Assembly: GCA_024362935.1 (NCBI GenBank)
Contig: JANCRA010000065.1
Coordinates: 868,001 to 932,000 of the forward strand
Direction: 5' to 3'
DNA length: 64,000 nt
Origin: Setophaga petechia
Lineage: Eukaryota > Chordata > Aves > Passeriformes > Parulidae
Both the position numbers and the translations under genes were made by a program. Below are positions 32,567 to 41,406 of this stretch, in pieces (position 1 is the stretch's first letter; each line of letters starts with the position of its first letter). The notes below the pieces were generated by a model that did not search any database, had not been told where the DNA came from, and saw only the letters and a list, made by a program, of their open reading frames with translations.

Positions 32567-34385
32567 TCACTTTTTTGCTGGAATCCACTTGAGTCCTGTA
32601 TATGTAGAAATACACGAAAAACCCTTGCCCCATGTCATAAGCTCAAATGGTCCCTGTATTTTTCCTGATTCTAGATTTTTAATTAAAACTGGGGGGTGTT
32701 GCTTCAGTTTTGCTTTATTATTGTTCTTGAAATGTCTGTAAATAGCTTCTGCAGAGCTATTCAAAAAGTTATAAACATACAAAGCCCTATTCAGCCACCT
32801 CTGAGGTGTATCCTGGGCTCCCCCCGCTTTTTGTGGTTCTAAAATGTGTTTTAGAGTTTGATGTGTTCTTTCCACCGTTCCCTGACCTGTAGGAGTGTAG
32901 GGAATACCAAATGTATGGCGAACACCCCAGTGATTTAAAAATGTGGTCAATTCTTGTGAAGCATATGAAGGACTATTACCAGTTTTAATTTCTTGAGGGA
33001 CACCCAGTGAGGAAAATGCTTGTGAAAAATGCTGGCAAACATGCTTAGCTGTTTCTCCTGTATGTACAGACGCAAAAACTGCTTTTGGAAATGTATCAAT
33101 AGAGACATGGATATTTTTAAATTTCCCAAAGGAAGGGTACTTTGTGACATCTGTTTGCCACTTCTGCAAACTCTCCAACCCCCTTGGGTTGGTTGCTCCT
33201 GTAGAAGGGATAGGTTGAACTAGCTGGCAGTCAGGGCAAGCCTGTACAATGGCTTGTGCTTGCTCTAGGGAGATGTGAAAATCTCGTCTGATCCCCCGTG
33301 CATTTTGGTGAACAAAGGCATGACTCAATTTAGCTTGTTCAACAATGTCAGGCAAGGGAGCTGCAGGAAGCACAGACGTGCAGCCTTTCCTGTCTCCTGC
33401 AGCTCCCTCATCACACGCTGCTGATGCCAGTGCATCAGCTCCTGCATTCTCTTCTGCCATAAATCCTGGGAGACCAGAGTGAGCTCTAATGTGAGCAACA
33501 AAGGAAGGATTAGTCCTGTGTAACAAAATTTGATCAAGACAGGTAAGCCAAAGACACAAGTTGTCATTGCCAACATCTTTTAAAACAGACCCTTCAATTC
33601 TCTTAACAATGTTAGCAACATATGCAGAATCAGTGAATAAGTTAAAAGGTTCTGGGAAGAGCTGAAATGCTCTTACAACTGCAGCCAATTCAACAATCTG
33701 AGGCGAACCTTCAACCTTTTCAATGTCTTGTTCCCAGGGTTTAGTGTTTTTATTTTGCCAGGTAACTACTGCCTTGTGTGTTTGTCCTGACCCATCATAA
33801 AGAGAGTAACTGCATCTAAAGGTTCTTCACTGATAAGGGGTTTCTCTTTGTAGCATAATTTAGCTTTGATCACTTTGTGTGCTGGATAAAGAATAGAGCA
33901 AACACCTGGAAATCTAACAAGGCATGCAGTAAATCTTCTGACTTTTGCATGTCCCAATCAAAATAGGATTTAATCATAGGTAAATAGATGATTTTAAATT
34001 CACAACCTGCTATGGCAAGAAGCCTTGCCCTGCCCTTAATGACAATTTGAGAAATCATCTCTAAAGGTGTGAAGATTGTCTTTAGTGCACTGTAAGAAAG
34101 AAAAACCCATTCAATTATTAAAAAAGATCATTTTGAGAGGAGTCCCACTGGAAGATGAGGCCATGCAGTCTCAGCGTTTCTACTAGAACTGCAAGGAAAA
34201 AAGGTTTATCTGGAGCATAAATATGTGCTTGTCTATTTTGCAGAGCATCAGTAATTTTCTCCAAAGCCTTGCCAGCTTCAGGAGCAGGAGATCTGGGGGA
34301 TGATTTTTTGGCTCTTTCACTGTTTTTTGTTGCCCAGCGATGAGATGCAGGTCCCGCTGGTTTAAGAGAGTCAACTTCTGATTTC
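32567..34385 (-). pseudogene. Family I pol remnant (copy 2)
   Basis: Longest family I pol frame: 373 open codons (32,567-33,688) from the late RNase H to the integrase C-terminus, because the C-run that is shifted in copies 1 and 3 reads CCCCCCG here. The second catalytic Asp of integrase is Gly, as in copy 1. The RT connection region lies at 33,766-34,385. Provirus IV is inserted at 34,385 at the edge of this remnant. Confidence 0.88.
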
Positions 34386-35219
34386 TGTTATAAATAAGAA
34401 TCTTGACTAGGCCAATATTCAAGCAGCAATCAATTTATTATTTAATATGGTAAAGTATGAGCAATACAGCGCTGGGTACAGTGGGGGAAGTTTTCCCTCC
34501 AACTGCACATCGATAATTGAGGATTACAAGTATTTATAGGGGTACTCCTCATTTTTTTTCAGCAGTTTCTATTTCCAAATTATTACATCACAATTCTATA
34601 CACTATTGTGATTTAATTTTTCTCAGGATATGTTTTTAAAGGAGTATCCCCAGATGGTGGTGGTCCAGTTTCCGACAGAAGAAAGACGAATCCCCATCTG
34701 GTAGAGTCCAGCTCCTCAGATGTAGGTCCAACTTGTTAATTGCAGAGACTATAAATCTAATAACAGTGATGTCCAGCTTCCCTTGGTCGAACCCATAAAT
34801 CCTTGAAGTGGTGGTCATCTTCTTTTCTCAAGCTGTTTTTCTTTGCTTCAATAGGGTATGAGATAAGCATATTTCCTATATATATTCCAAAGCTATAGTT
34901 TCAAGGATACAAGTAATATTCTAAAATTATACTTCAAACGGTTATTATTGCAGAGCTCTTTATGGATTAACTATAAGCAAAAAAAAGCAACATCCTTAAC
35001 GCATTAATTTCCTTAACGCTTAAATTCCAATGCTCCTTAATCAACCAGGGTTGAGTGCAAACAACAAAAAGGTAGATCCAAAGGCCTTTTTCCATGTCTT
35101 ATTTTCCTCAGTTATTAGAATTCACAGCTCTCCCACTGTCGATTTCCACACATTTCGCAATCACAAATACACACATCGCCTGTTTGTACCTGACACGAAA
35201 CACAGCTTTGTATTTCACA
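34386..35219 (-). repeat. Provirus IV 3' LTR
   Basis: 834 bp. Compared by eye with 43,755-44,588 the only difference found is T/G at about base 16. Flanked by TTTC (34,382-34,385) matching TTTC at 44,589-44,592, a 4-bp target duplication as in gammaretroviruses. The uninterrupted site is seen in unit 1 as GATTTCTGTGCACC. Minus-strand TATAAATA at 34,531-34,538 and AATAAA at 34,434-34,439. The last codons of env lie in its U3. Confidence 0.96.
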
Positions 35220-37334
35220 GTCCCCCCTCTGCTTGTATAAATTTTCATTTATCTTACTCATTCGTGTCTGGGCTTCAAATCTAGCCAAAACTTTGGAAGC
35301 TTTCTCTTTTTGGTCTCCTTTCTTCAGTTTCATTATTTTAGTTACCTTAGCTGTTTTCTCAAATCGACCAATTTCTCCAGTAGCCAATTCTGAGTCGGCA
35401 GGCATTACTGCAATTTGCATGCTTTGTATAACTGAGTGGATTAGTCTGATAAAACATGGAATAAGGCAAGGTAGAAACAATAACCCAGCTAATGAGCACA
35501 ATATCAGGAACCCTATTTTCTTCCACCAAGCTCCTCCTCCAAGGATCTGGTCCCACCAAGAGGCTTGAAGAATGGAATTCCATTTTTGGACAGGGACATG
35601 AGCCACTCTTTTGATCTCTGCTGCTAAACCCCGGATTGTTTCTCCGTAATCATCAATCTCAACGCAGCATTCTGATTCATTGAATTTTCCACACACCCCT
35701 CCTTCTTCAGCCAGCAAATAGTCTAATGCTATTCGATTCTGATACACAAAAGCCCGCACCTGAGTGTGCTGCCGGCTTAACAAGTCCAAGGCCTCTGAGG
35801 AGTGGTTCGAGACTATCTCTACTACTGCCTGCAGTCTAATCAACCTATTCAATAGGTAAATGGGGGTCCTATATCCCCAGCTTCCGTCTTGAGCCCAAGT
35901 GGCTGGCCCGTAATAATCTATTATTCTTTCTGCTGGCCACTCTTCTTCTCCCCATTTTTGGTCCCCTCCTGCCCTTGGGAACTCAAGTTTTAATTCTCTT
36001 TTTTCTCTTCCCAGGTTTTCATATAAGGGTGCTCCTAACAGGTTACTCTTGGACTTTGGTAGTACAAAGAAGGAGGGTTGTATAATTCCTAAAGTACAGG
36101 ATCCTTTCCATCTACGGGGCAGCTCACTGTAAGCTTTTTGTCCACAAATCCAATATATACCATTTGGGGCTTTCCATGGGTCATTTACCGCCTCAGGTTT
36201 TTCCCAGTACATTCTTAGGGTCTCCAGGGATTGGTAAGGGTTAGCTCCAGGACTTTTATGCCAGCACAACTTCATTTTGTTGTTCCATTCGCAATTTTTC
36301 TCTTTAATTAGGCTCCAGTATCCGGCAGGAAGTGCTGGCTGCCAGGTTCTAGTGTTATTGTTTGAATTTACTGTTAAAGTAGATGTGCAGGGAGTGTACC
36401 CTACCACTTCAGTGTATCTTCTCCCCTCCCTGCTGATGCAAACTGTCCCAATTATTCGATGGTTTAAAATCCATCCCTCAGGCCGTTTCAATGTTTTGGA
36501 AATTTGAGTATGGTTCCATTTTAAAAATTGCTCTGGAGCTAGACTCTCACCTTTCCATGGCCATTTTTCAGCTGATTTTAATCCCCCACAAATCCAACAG
36601 TTGGATAACTCTAATTCTGTGGCAATTTCTTGCATTAGATCTACAAAAAGGTTCCTATTTGAAGTCAGAAATCCCCAATCCCCATACTGCTGTTCTAGCT
36701 GTTTGTATTGTTCACTTAATTTCTTTAGCCTTTCTTGTTCCACTCTTTTCCTTTTTACCTCGGATTCTTGCTTTTGTAGTTTTTGAGTAATTTGTTTTAT
36801 TTTACTCTCTGGGTCTCTCCCTTCTCTGTCCTTTGCTAAACAAAAGAATTTTGAGTATCGCAGACAAATTCGTTCATCATCATCTTTCAGAAGGTTGGTT
36901 AACACGGGCCCATCCTTGGGAGAAACTTTCAGTCCATGTTTTAAATTTTCTCCGACCCAGTATAATTTACCACCCATAGTGCACATCTTTAATTTGTTGT
37001 GGTCATAGCACACTTCACTAACATGGGAATGCGCCACGAACATCAATTCCATTTTTCCCCCAATCCAGACAGTATGATTGCATTTGTCACAGACAGCCGG
37101 AGCAATAGGCTCTGATCCTGCAGCTCGCTCATGGATTATGTGGAGCTCAGGAGTGAGGCTATTAAGGCCCATTCCCTGAGATGCAATGATCAATACAGTG
37201 AAAATAATCCTCAGTGGGTTCAACTCTCTACCTCTCTCAAGGCCCCTTGGGTTGCATCCAAGGGCCGAGATGTAGATCTTCTCGGTAGCAGAGTTTATAC
37301 CTTGGGATTTAGTCACTGATATATTTCGTTTCAT
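35115..37334 (-). CDS. env: Provirus IV env, full-length (739 aa)
   Basis: Uninterrupted from the ATG at 37,334. A 40-residue pre-leader precedes a hydrophobic signal (IIFTVLIIA). The N-terminal Cys-rich part is followed by a highly charged helical stretch at about 176-215 that looks like a coiled coil, then CWIC at 246-249. An REKR furin-type site is at about 443-446. The heptad/immunosuppressive-type block is at about 531-545, then C-X7-CC at 548-557, and a membrane anchor at about 608-631. The cytoplasmic tail is long and ends in about 34 residues with nine Cys, encoded across the polypurine tract and the first 105 bp of U3. It belongs to the gamma-type covalently linked Env class (CXXC plus CX7CC). 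No conventional hydrophobic fusion peptide directly follows REKR. Confidence 0.92.
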   Translation of the reverse strand: MKRNISVTKSQGINSATEKIYISALGCNPRGLERGRELNPLRIIFTVLIIASQGMGLNSLTPELHIIHERAAGSEPIAPAVCDKCNHTVWIGGKMELMFVAHSHVSEVCYDHNKLKMCTMGGKLYWVGENLKHGLKVSPKDGPVLTNLLKDDDERICLRYSKFFCLAKDREGRDPESKIKQITQKLQKQESEVKRKRVEQERLKKLSEQYKQLEQQYGDWGFLTSNRNLFVDLMQEIATELELSNCWICGGLKSAEKWPWKGESLAPEQFLKWNHTQISKTLKRPEGWILNHRIIGTVCISREGRRYTEVVGYTPCTSTLTVNSNNNTRTWQPALPAGYWSLIKEKNCEWNNKMKLCWHKSPGANPYQSLETLRMYWEKPEAVNDPWKAPNGIYWICGQKAYSELPRRWKGSCTLGIIQPSFFVLPKSKSNLLGAPLYENLGREKRELKLEFPRAGGDQKWGEEEWPAERIIDYYGPATWAQDGSWGYRTPIYLLNRLIRLQAVVEIVSNHSSEALDLLSRQHTQVRAFVYQNRIALDYLLAEEGGVCGKFNESECCVEIDDYGETIRGLAAEIKRVAHVPVQKWNSILQASWWDQILGGGAWWKKIGFLILCSLAGLLFLPCLIPCFIRLIHSVIQSMQIAVMPADSELATGEIGRFEKTAKVTKIMKLKKGDQKEKASKVLARFEAQTRMSKINENLYKQRGDCEIQSCVSCQVQTGDVCICDCEMCGNRQWESCEF
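35220..35232 (-). other. Provirus IV polypurine tract
   Basis: Minus-strand AGAGGGGGGAC directly before the 3' LTR, the plus-strand DNA primer. It is read as env codons too. Confidence 0.85.
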
Positions 37335-37397
37335 TTTTGCCTTTGGCCTCACGAGCCTTCAGATATTTATCGTGGTTGTGGCCCGATTCGTTTTAAT

Positions 37398-37886
37398 TTA
37401 GGCTAATTGGCCCCTAAGTTCAGGGGATGTGCGACTACAATAGGGTTGGTGTATGTGCCTCCCTCTCTTCCAGTGATACTTGGCTTCCTGCCACTCTTTT
37501 GCTTTAATTTGATATTCGTCCGGTATCCAATTACCCCTGTCACACTCTACTTTTTCTAATTTTGCCTTCGGTATTTCTTGCAAATCAATTCCTGCTCTTG
37601 TTCCGTGTACCCAAGTTCTCCACCAATCTTTATCACCTGTTTTAATATATCCTTTCCTTACTGCAGTCCACAAAGTTTTATCAGTTTCTTTTTCTATTTC
37701 TTTTCTACAATTACAGCAGAGAGCATTAGGGATCTGTCCCCTTGGTAGGTTTGTATACCAAAATTCTTCACACTCTATACACTTAAAACAACCCCATGGA
37801 TAACACTTACAGTTTGGAGTAGAACATTCTACTTCTCGTGAGTACACTTGGGGTTGCAGCCTAAGGTAGGAGCGTTTTCGTGACAT
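37398..37886 (-). CDS. Provirus IV accessory frame, cysteine-rich (162 aa)
   Basis: ATG at 37,886, one codon after the pol TGA and in the same frame as that pol segment. It ends 64 bp before the env ATG, again in the same frame as env. The first 65 residues hold nine Cys in C-X4-C-X-C-X4-C-X2-C-X2-C and CCXC patterns that could bind metal. The middle is basic with many Trp. The end is His-rich. No retroviral family known to me has this protein between pol and env. Options: a spliced accessory protein, a read-through Pol extension, or a remnant of a longer env leader. No signal peptide or membrane segment seen. Confidence 0.7.
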   Translation of the reverse strand: MSRKRSYLRLQPQVYSREVECSTPNCKCYPWGCFKCIECEEFWYTNLPRGQIPNALCCNCRKEIEKETDKTLWTAVRKGYIKTGDKDWWRTWVHGTRAGIDLQEIPKAKLEKVECDRGNWIPDEYQIKAKEWQEAKYHWKRGRHIHQPYCSRTSPELRGQLA

Positions 37887-37889
37887 ACA

Positions 37890-40448
37890 TCAGTCTTTTT
37901 TTAACTTGATTTTCAGTTCTCCAGGGGTAGATGCAATTCTCCACTGGGATTCAGCAGGCGTCTCTGTCAATGGTTCTGTCTCTGTCGGTGGTTCTGCTGG
38001 TCCTTTGACCCGCGACGCGTGGGTCCAGCCTTTTTCCGCAGTTCGGACAGCTGTATCAGTGGTCAGCAAAGTTAAATATGGACCTTCCCACCTAGGAGAC
38101 AAACTTTCTTCTTTCCAGCTTTTAATCAGTACCCAGTCACCCGGTTTTATTTGGTGTATACTAAATCCAAGAGGGGCTGATTGAGCAATTACCCCTTTTT
38201 CCCTTAGTTCTAGGACATGTTGTCCCATCTTCTGGATGTATTTTTGAATAGTCATATCAGCTATGACTACTGATGTTTGGGGTATTTCTTGGGAATAAGG
38301 CATTCCATAAAGCATCTCATATGCAGAAAGTCCTGTATCTGCATTTGGAAGTGTCCTTATATTAAGCAATGCTAAAGGTAAACATTTTACCCATGACATT
38401 TGGGTCTCAATCATTAATTTTGTTAATTGTTGTTTTATAGTCTGGTTCATTCTTTCCACCCTCCCAGAGCTCTGGGGGTGCCAAGGGGTGTGATATTCCC
38501 AGGAAATACCCACAGCCTGTGTTACTCCTTTTATAATGCTGGAAGTAAAGTGGGAGCCCTGATCAGAATCGATGGCTCTGATAACCCCGAATCGAGGAAT
38601 GATTTGTTCCAACAATATTTTAACTACAAACTTTGCTGTGGCTCGGGCAGCCGGGTAGGCCTCCACCCAATGAGTTAATTGATCTACTAATACCAACAAG
38701 TATTTCCATCTGCCCACCCTTGGTAATTCGGTATAATCTACCTGAACCCTTTCGAATGGTCTATAGGCAATTTTTCTACCACCAGTTGGAGCTTGTCTCA
38801 TTACTTTTTTGTTAACCTTTTGACATGTCAAACACCCCTGTGTTATTTGTTTTGCTATCTCAAAAATTCCAATGCATCCATAATATTTTAGAAAATGATC
38901 ACATAAGGCTCTTGTTCCCCAATGAGTACGCTGGTGTAACTGGCTTAGAATTCTTCTAGCGTAAGCCTTAGGTAAAATCTCTCTCCCATCTGATAAAACC
39001 CACTTTCCCAGTTCTTTCTTAACTTCTAATCTTTTTATAGCTTCCTCCTCTTGAATACTATAGCTTTTTGGCAGCTCCTCTCGAATTTCCGCTATAGTGT
39101 TCAGCTGGATAGTTTCTCTTAGTGTACATGCTGCCTCCTTTGCAGCTTGATCAGCTGTGTTGTTTCCTCTCACTAAGTAGCTTGACCCCCGCTGATGACC
39201 TCTTACATGTACTACAGCTATTCTCTTAGGTCCTTTCAGGGCTTCAAGCACTCTGATTATTAACTCCTGATGGATCAGTTTCTTCCCTTGAGTGTTTATC
39301 AAACCTCTTTCCATCCAGATTTTTCCAAATGTGTGCACAATTCCAAAAGCATATTTTGAGTCTGTGTAAATAGTCCCCACCTTATCTTTTAAAAGTTCTA
39401 AAGCTCGGTATAAAGCAAATAATTCACAAGCCTGAGCTGACCAGCTAGAACTTATTTTTCCTCTCTCTATCACAGACATATTTTCTCCGTCTACAATAGC
39501 ATATCCTGAATTTCTTTTCCCTTCTATCACCCTTGATGAGCCATCGATAAAATATTTTTCCCCACTAGATAGCTCTGTTTCACTTAAATCTGGTCTCACC
39601 TTTGTTTGTAATTCAATTAACTCCACACAGTTATGAGCAAGCTCTTCAACTGGCTCCCCATAGAGAAATTGAGCAGGGTTCTGAGCCGGAGTGATCTTAA
39701 GTTCCAATTCAGGGGAATGTATCAAGATAGCTTCATACTTTAAAATCCGGCTATCAGTGAGCCACTTCTCTGCTTTTTGATGCAATATGCTTCTAACATT
39801 GTGGGGTGTATACACTACTAAGGGAGCTCCAAATGTAACTTTCTTGGCTTCTTCTACCAGAAGAGCAGTTGCTACAATAGCTTGTAAACATATTGGCCAT
39901 CCCCGACTAACAGGGTCCAGTAACTTTGAATAATACCCCACTGGCTTTTTGTCTCCTCCCCAGTCCTGGGTAAGCACTCCATAAGCAGTTTGCTCAGCAG
40001 TATTTACAAATAATTGGAAAGGTTTATCTAAGTTTGGTAGGCTGAGTACTGGGGCTTGAATTAGAGCATCTTTCAAACTCTTAAACTGTTTGTCATCTTC
40101 CTGGTTCCATTTCCCTGTATTGACTGTTAGTTTTTCATACAAAAATTTCACCTTTTGACTATATCCCTCTATCCATTGTCTACAATATCCCAATAATCCT
40201 AACAGTTGTCGTACTTCCCTTTTGGTATTAGGGGAAGGTAGACTCAGTATCCCCGATATTCTTTCAGGATCCAATTTCTTTGTTCCTTTACACAGCCAGT
40301 GACCTAGATATTTCACTTCTTCTTCAGCAAATTGTAACTTAGCCCTTGAAACCTTTAGGCCTTTCTTTCCCAGGAAATTCAACAGACTAATTGTGGCTTC
40401 TCTCACTTGCTCCTGATTCTTTCCTGCAATTAATAAATCATCTACATA
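37890..40448 (-). CDS. pol: Provirus IV pol, second part: RT palm/thumb, RNase H, integrase
   Basis: Begins in the frame that contains the YVDD box (40,437-40,448). It runs through the RT thumb and connection. RNase H shows the IDGSS, Glu, TDSKYAF and NNTADQAA sites. Integrase shows an HHCC zinc site (H...H, CLTCQK), Asp in VQVDYTE, Asp in SDQGSHF and Glu in GRVERMN, all catalytic residues present. It ends with TGA at 37,890-37,892. It is shifted by one base from the upstream protease-RT frame, so Pol is broken once. Gammaretrovirus-like. Confidence 0.92.
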   Translation of the reverse strand, partial: YVDDLLIAGKNQEQVREATISLLNFLGKKGLKVSRAKLQFAEEEVKYLGHWLCKGTKKLDPERISGILSLPSPNTKREVRQLLGLLGYCRQWIEGYSQKVKFLYEKLTVNTGKWNQEDDKQFKSLKDALIQAPVLSLPNLDKPFQLFVNTAEQTAYGVLTQDWGGDKKPVGYYSKLLDPVSRGWPICLQAIVATALLVEEAKKVTFGAPLVVYTPHNVRSILHQKAEKWLTDSRILKYEAILIHSPELELKITPAQNPAQFLYGEPVEELAHNCVELIELQTKVRPDLSETELSSGEKYFIDGSSRVIEGKRNSGYAIVDGENMSVIERGKISSSWSAQACELFALYRALELLKDKVGTIYTDSKYAFGIVHTFGKIWMERGLINTQGKKLIHQELIIRVLEALKGPKRIAVVHVRGHQRGSSYLVRGNNTADQAAKEAACTLRETIQLNTIAEIREELPKSYSIQEEEAIKRLEVKKELGKWVLSDGREILPKAYARRILSQLHQRTHWGTRALCDHFLKYYGCIGIFEIAKQITQGCLTCQKVNKKVMRQAPTGGRKIAYRPFERVQVDYTELPRVGRWKYLLVLVDQLTHWVEAYPAARATAKFVVKILLEQIIPRFGVIRAIDSDQGSHFTSSIIKGVTQAVGISWEYHTPWHPQSSGRVERMNQTIKQQLTKLMIETQMSWVKCLPLALLNIRTLPNADTGLSAYEMLYGMPYSQEIPQTSVVIADMTIQKYIQKMGQHVLELREKGVIAQSAPLGFSIHQIKPGDWVLIKSWKEESLSPRWEGPYLTLLTTDTAVRTAEKGWTHASRVKGPAEPPTETEPLTETPAESQWRIASTPGELKIKLKKD

Positions 40449-41406
40449 TTGTAGTTCCTTCCGGTCTTACAAAGTCCTGTAAAACTCTTTCTAAAGCCTG
40501 GCCAAAAAGATTTGGAGATTCAGTAAATCCCTGGGGAAGTACGGACCACCTTAATTGTTGTTTTCTCCCTGTGTCTGGATCTTGCCACTCAAAGGCAAAA
40601 TAGTCCTGGCATCCCTCCTCTAAAGGACAGGACCAAAAGGCATCTTTTAAATCCACTACACTATACCAAGTATAGTCCGAGGAAACTTGACTTAATAATG
40701 TATACGGGTTAGCTACTACAGGAAACCTTGTGGCTGTTCGTTGATTGACAGCCCTTAGGTCTTGGACTAGACGGTAGCTGCCATCACTTTTCTTCACAGG
40801 GATTATAGGTGTATTATGGGGTGACATACATTCTTCTAACTTGCCCTGCCCTAAGAGTTCTTCAATTACCGGCTTCAACCCTCGCCTGCCATCTAGGGGA
40901 ATAGGGTATTGTTTTACCCTTATAGGAAACTCAGGATTTACAATGGTGATTTTTAAGGGTTCTATATCCAATTTACCGATCTCCCCAGGAGTGGACCAGA
41001 CATCAGGACATATTTTACTCTCATCCTGGTCTGTCAGTTTGTACAACTGTACCATTAGTTGATCATTTTGGGGTTGAATACCAATTTTTAACGACAGAAT
41101 CAGATCTCTCCCCAAAAGATTGCATTCTGCTTCTGAAACTAGTAATAGATCACTAACATCTACTTTTCCCTCTGCTTCAATTAGTACTTGTTCAATAATG
41201 GGAACCTTAAAGGCCTCCCCTTTTGCTCCAATTACTTGAGCTGTTTTCTTACTGATTTTGCATCCTTTTGGTAATTTTTGCACTGTTGATCTTTCAGCAC
41301 CTGTATCTACTAAAAAGGTGACTTCTTCACCTTGGGGACCTATTTTTAGTTTTATCAAGGGCTCTTGTGATGGTCTGGTCCCTAATAAATAGAGCCCCTG
41401 ACCCCA
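40438..41406 (-). CDS. pol: Provirus IV pol, first part: protease and RT N-terminus
   Basis: In frame with gag behind its TAA stop, with no start codon of its own, as in gammaretroviruses that make Gag-Pol by stop-codon read-through. The protease active site LVDTGAERS is followed by the RT fingers, the palm Asp box VVDLKDAF and LPQGFTESP. The frame then hits TGA at 40,438-40,440, overlapping the YVDD codons of the other frame. The shift is therefore a one-base indel at about 40,449-40,480. Confidence 0.9.
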   Translation of the reverse strand, partial: WGQGLYLLGTRPSQEPLIKLKIGPQGEEVTFLVDTGAERSTVQKLPKGCKISKKTAQVIGAKGEAFKVPIIEQVLIEAEGKVDVSDLLLVSEAECNLLGRDLILSLKIGIQPQNDQLMVQLYKLTDQDESKICPDVWSTPGEIGKLDIEPLKITIVNPEFPIRVKQYPIPLDGRRGLKPVIEELLGQGKLEECMSPHNTPIIPVKKSDGSYRLVQDLRAVNQRTATRFPVVANPYTLLSQVSSDYTWYSVVDLKDAFWSCPLEEGCQDYFAFEWQDPDTGRKQQLRWSVLPQGFTESPNLFGQALERVLQDFVRPEGTTICR

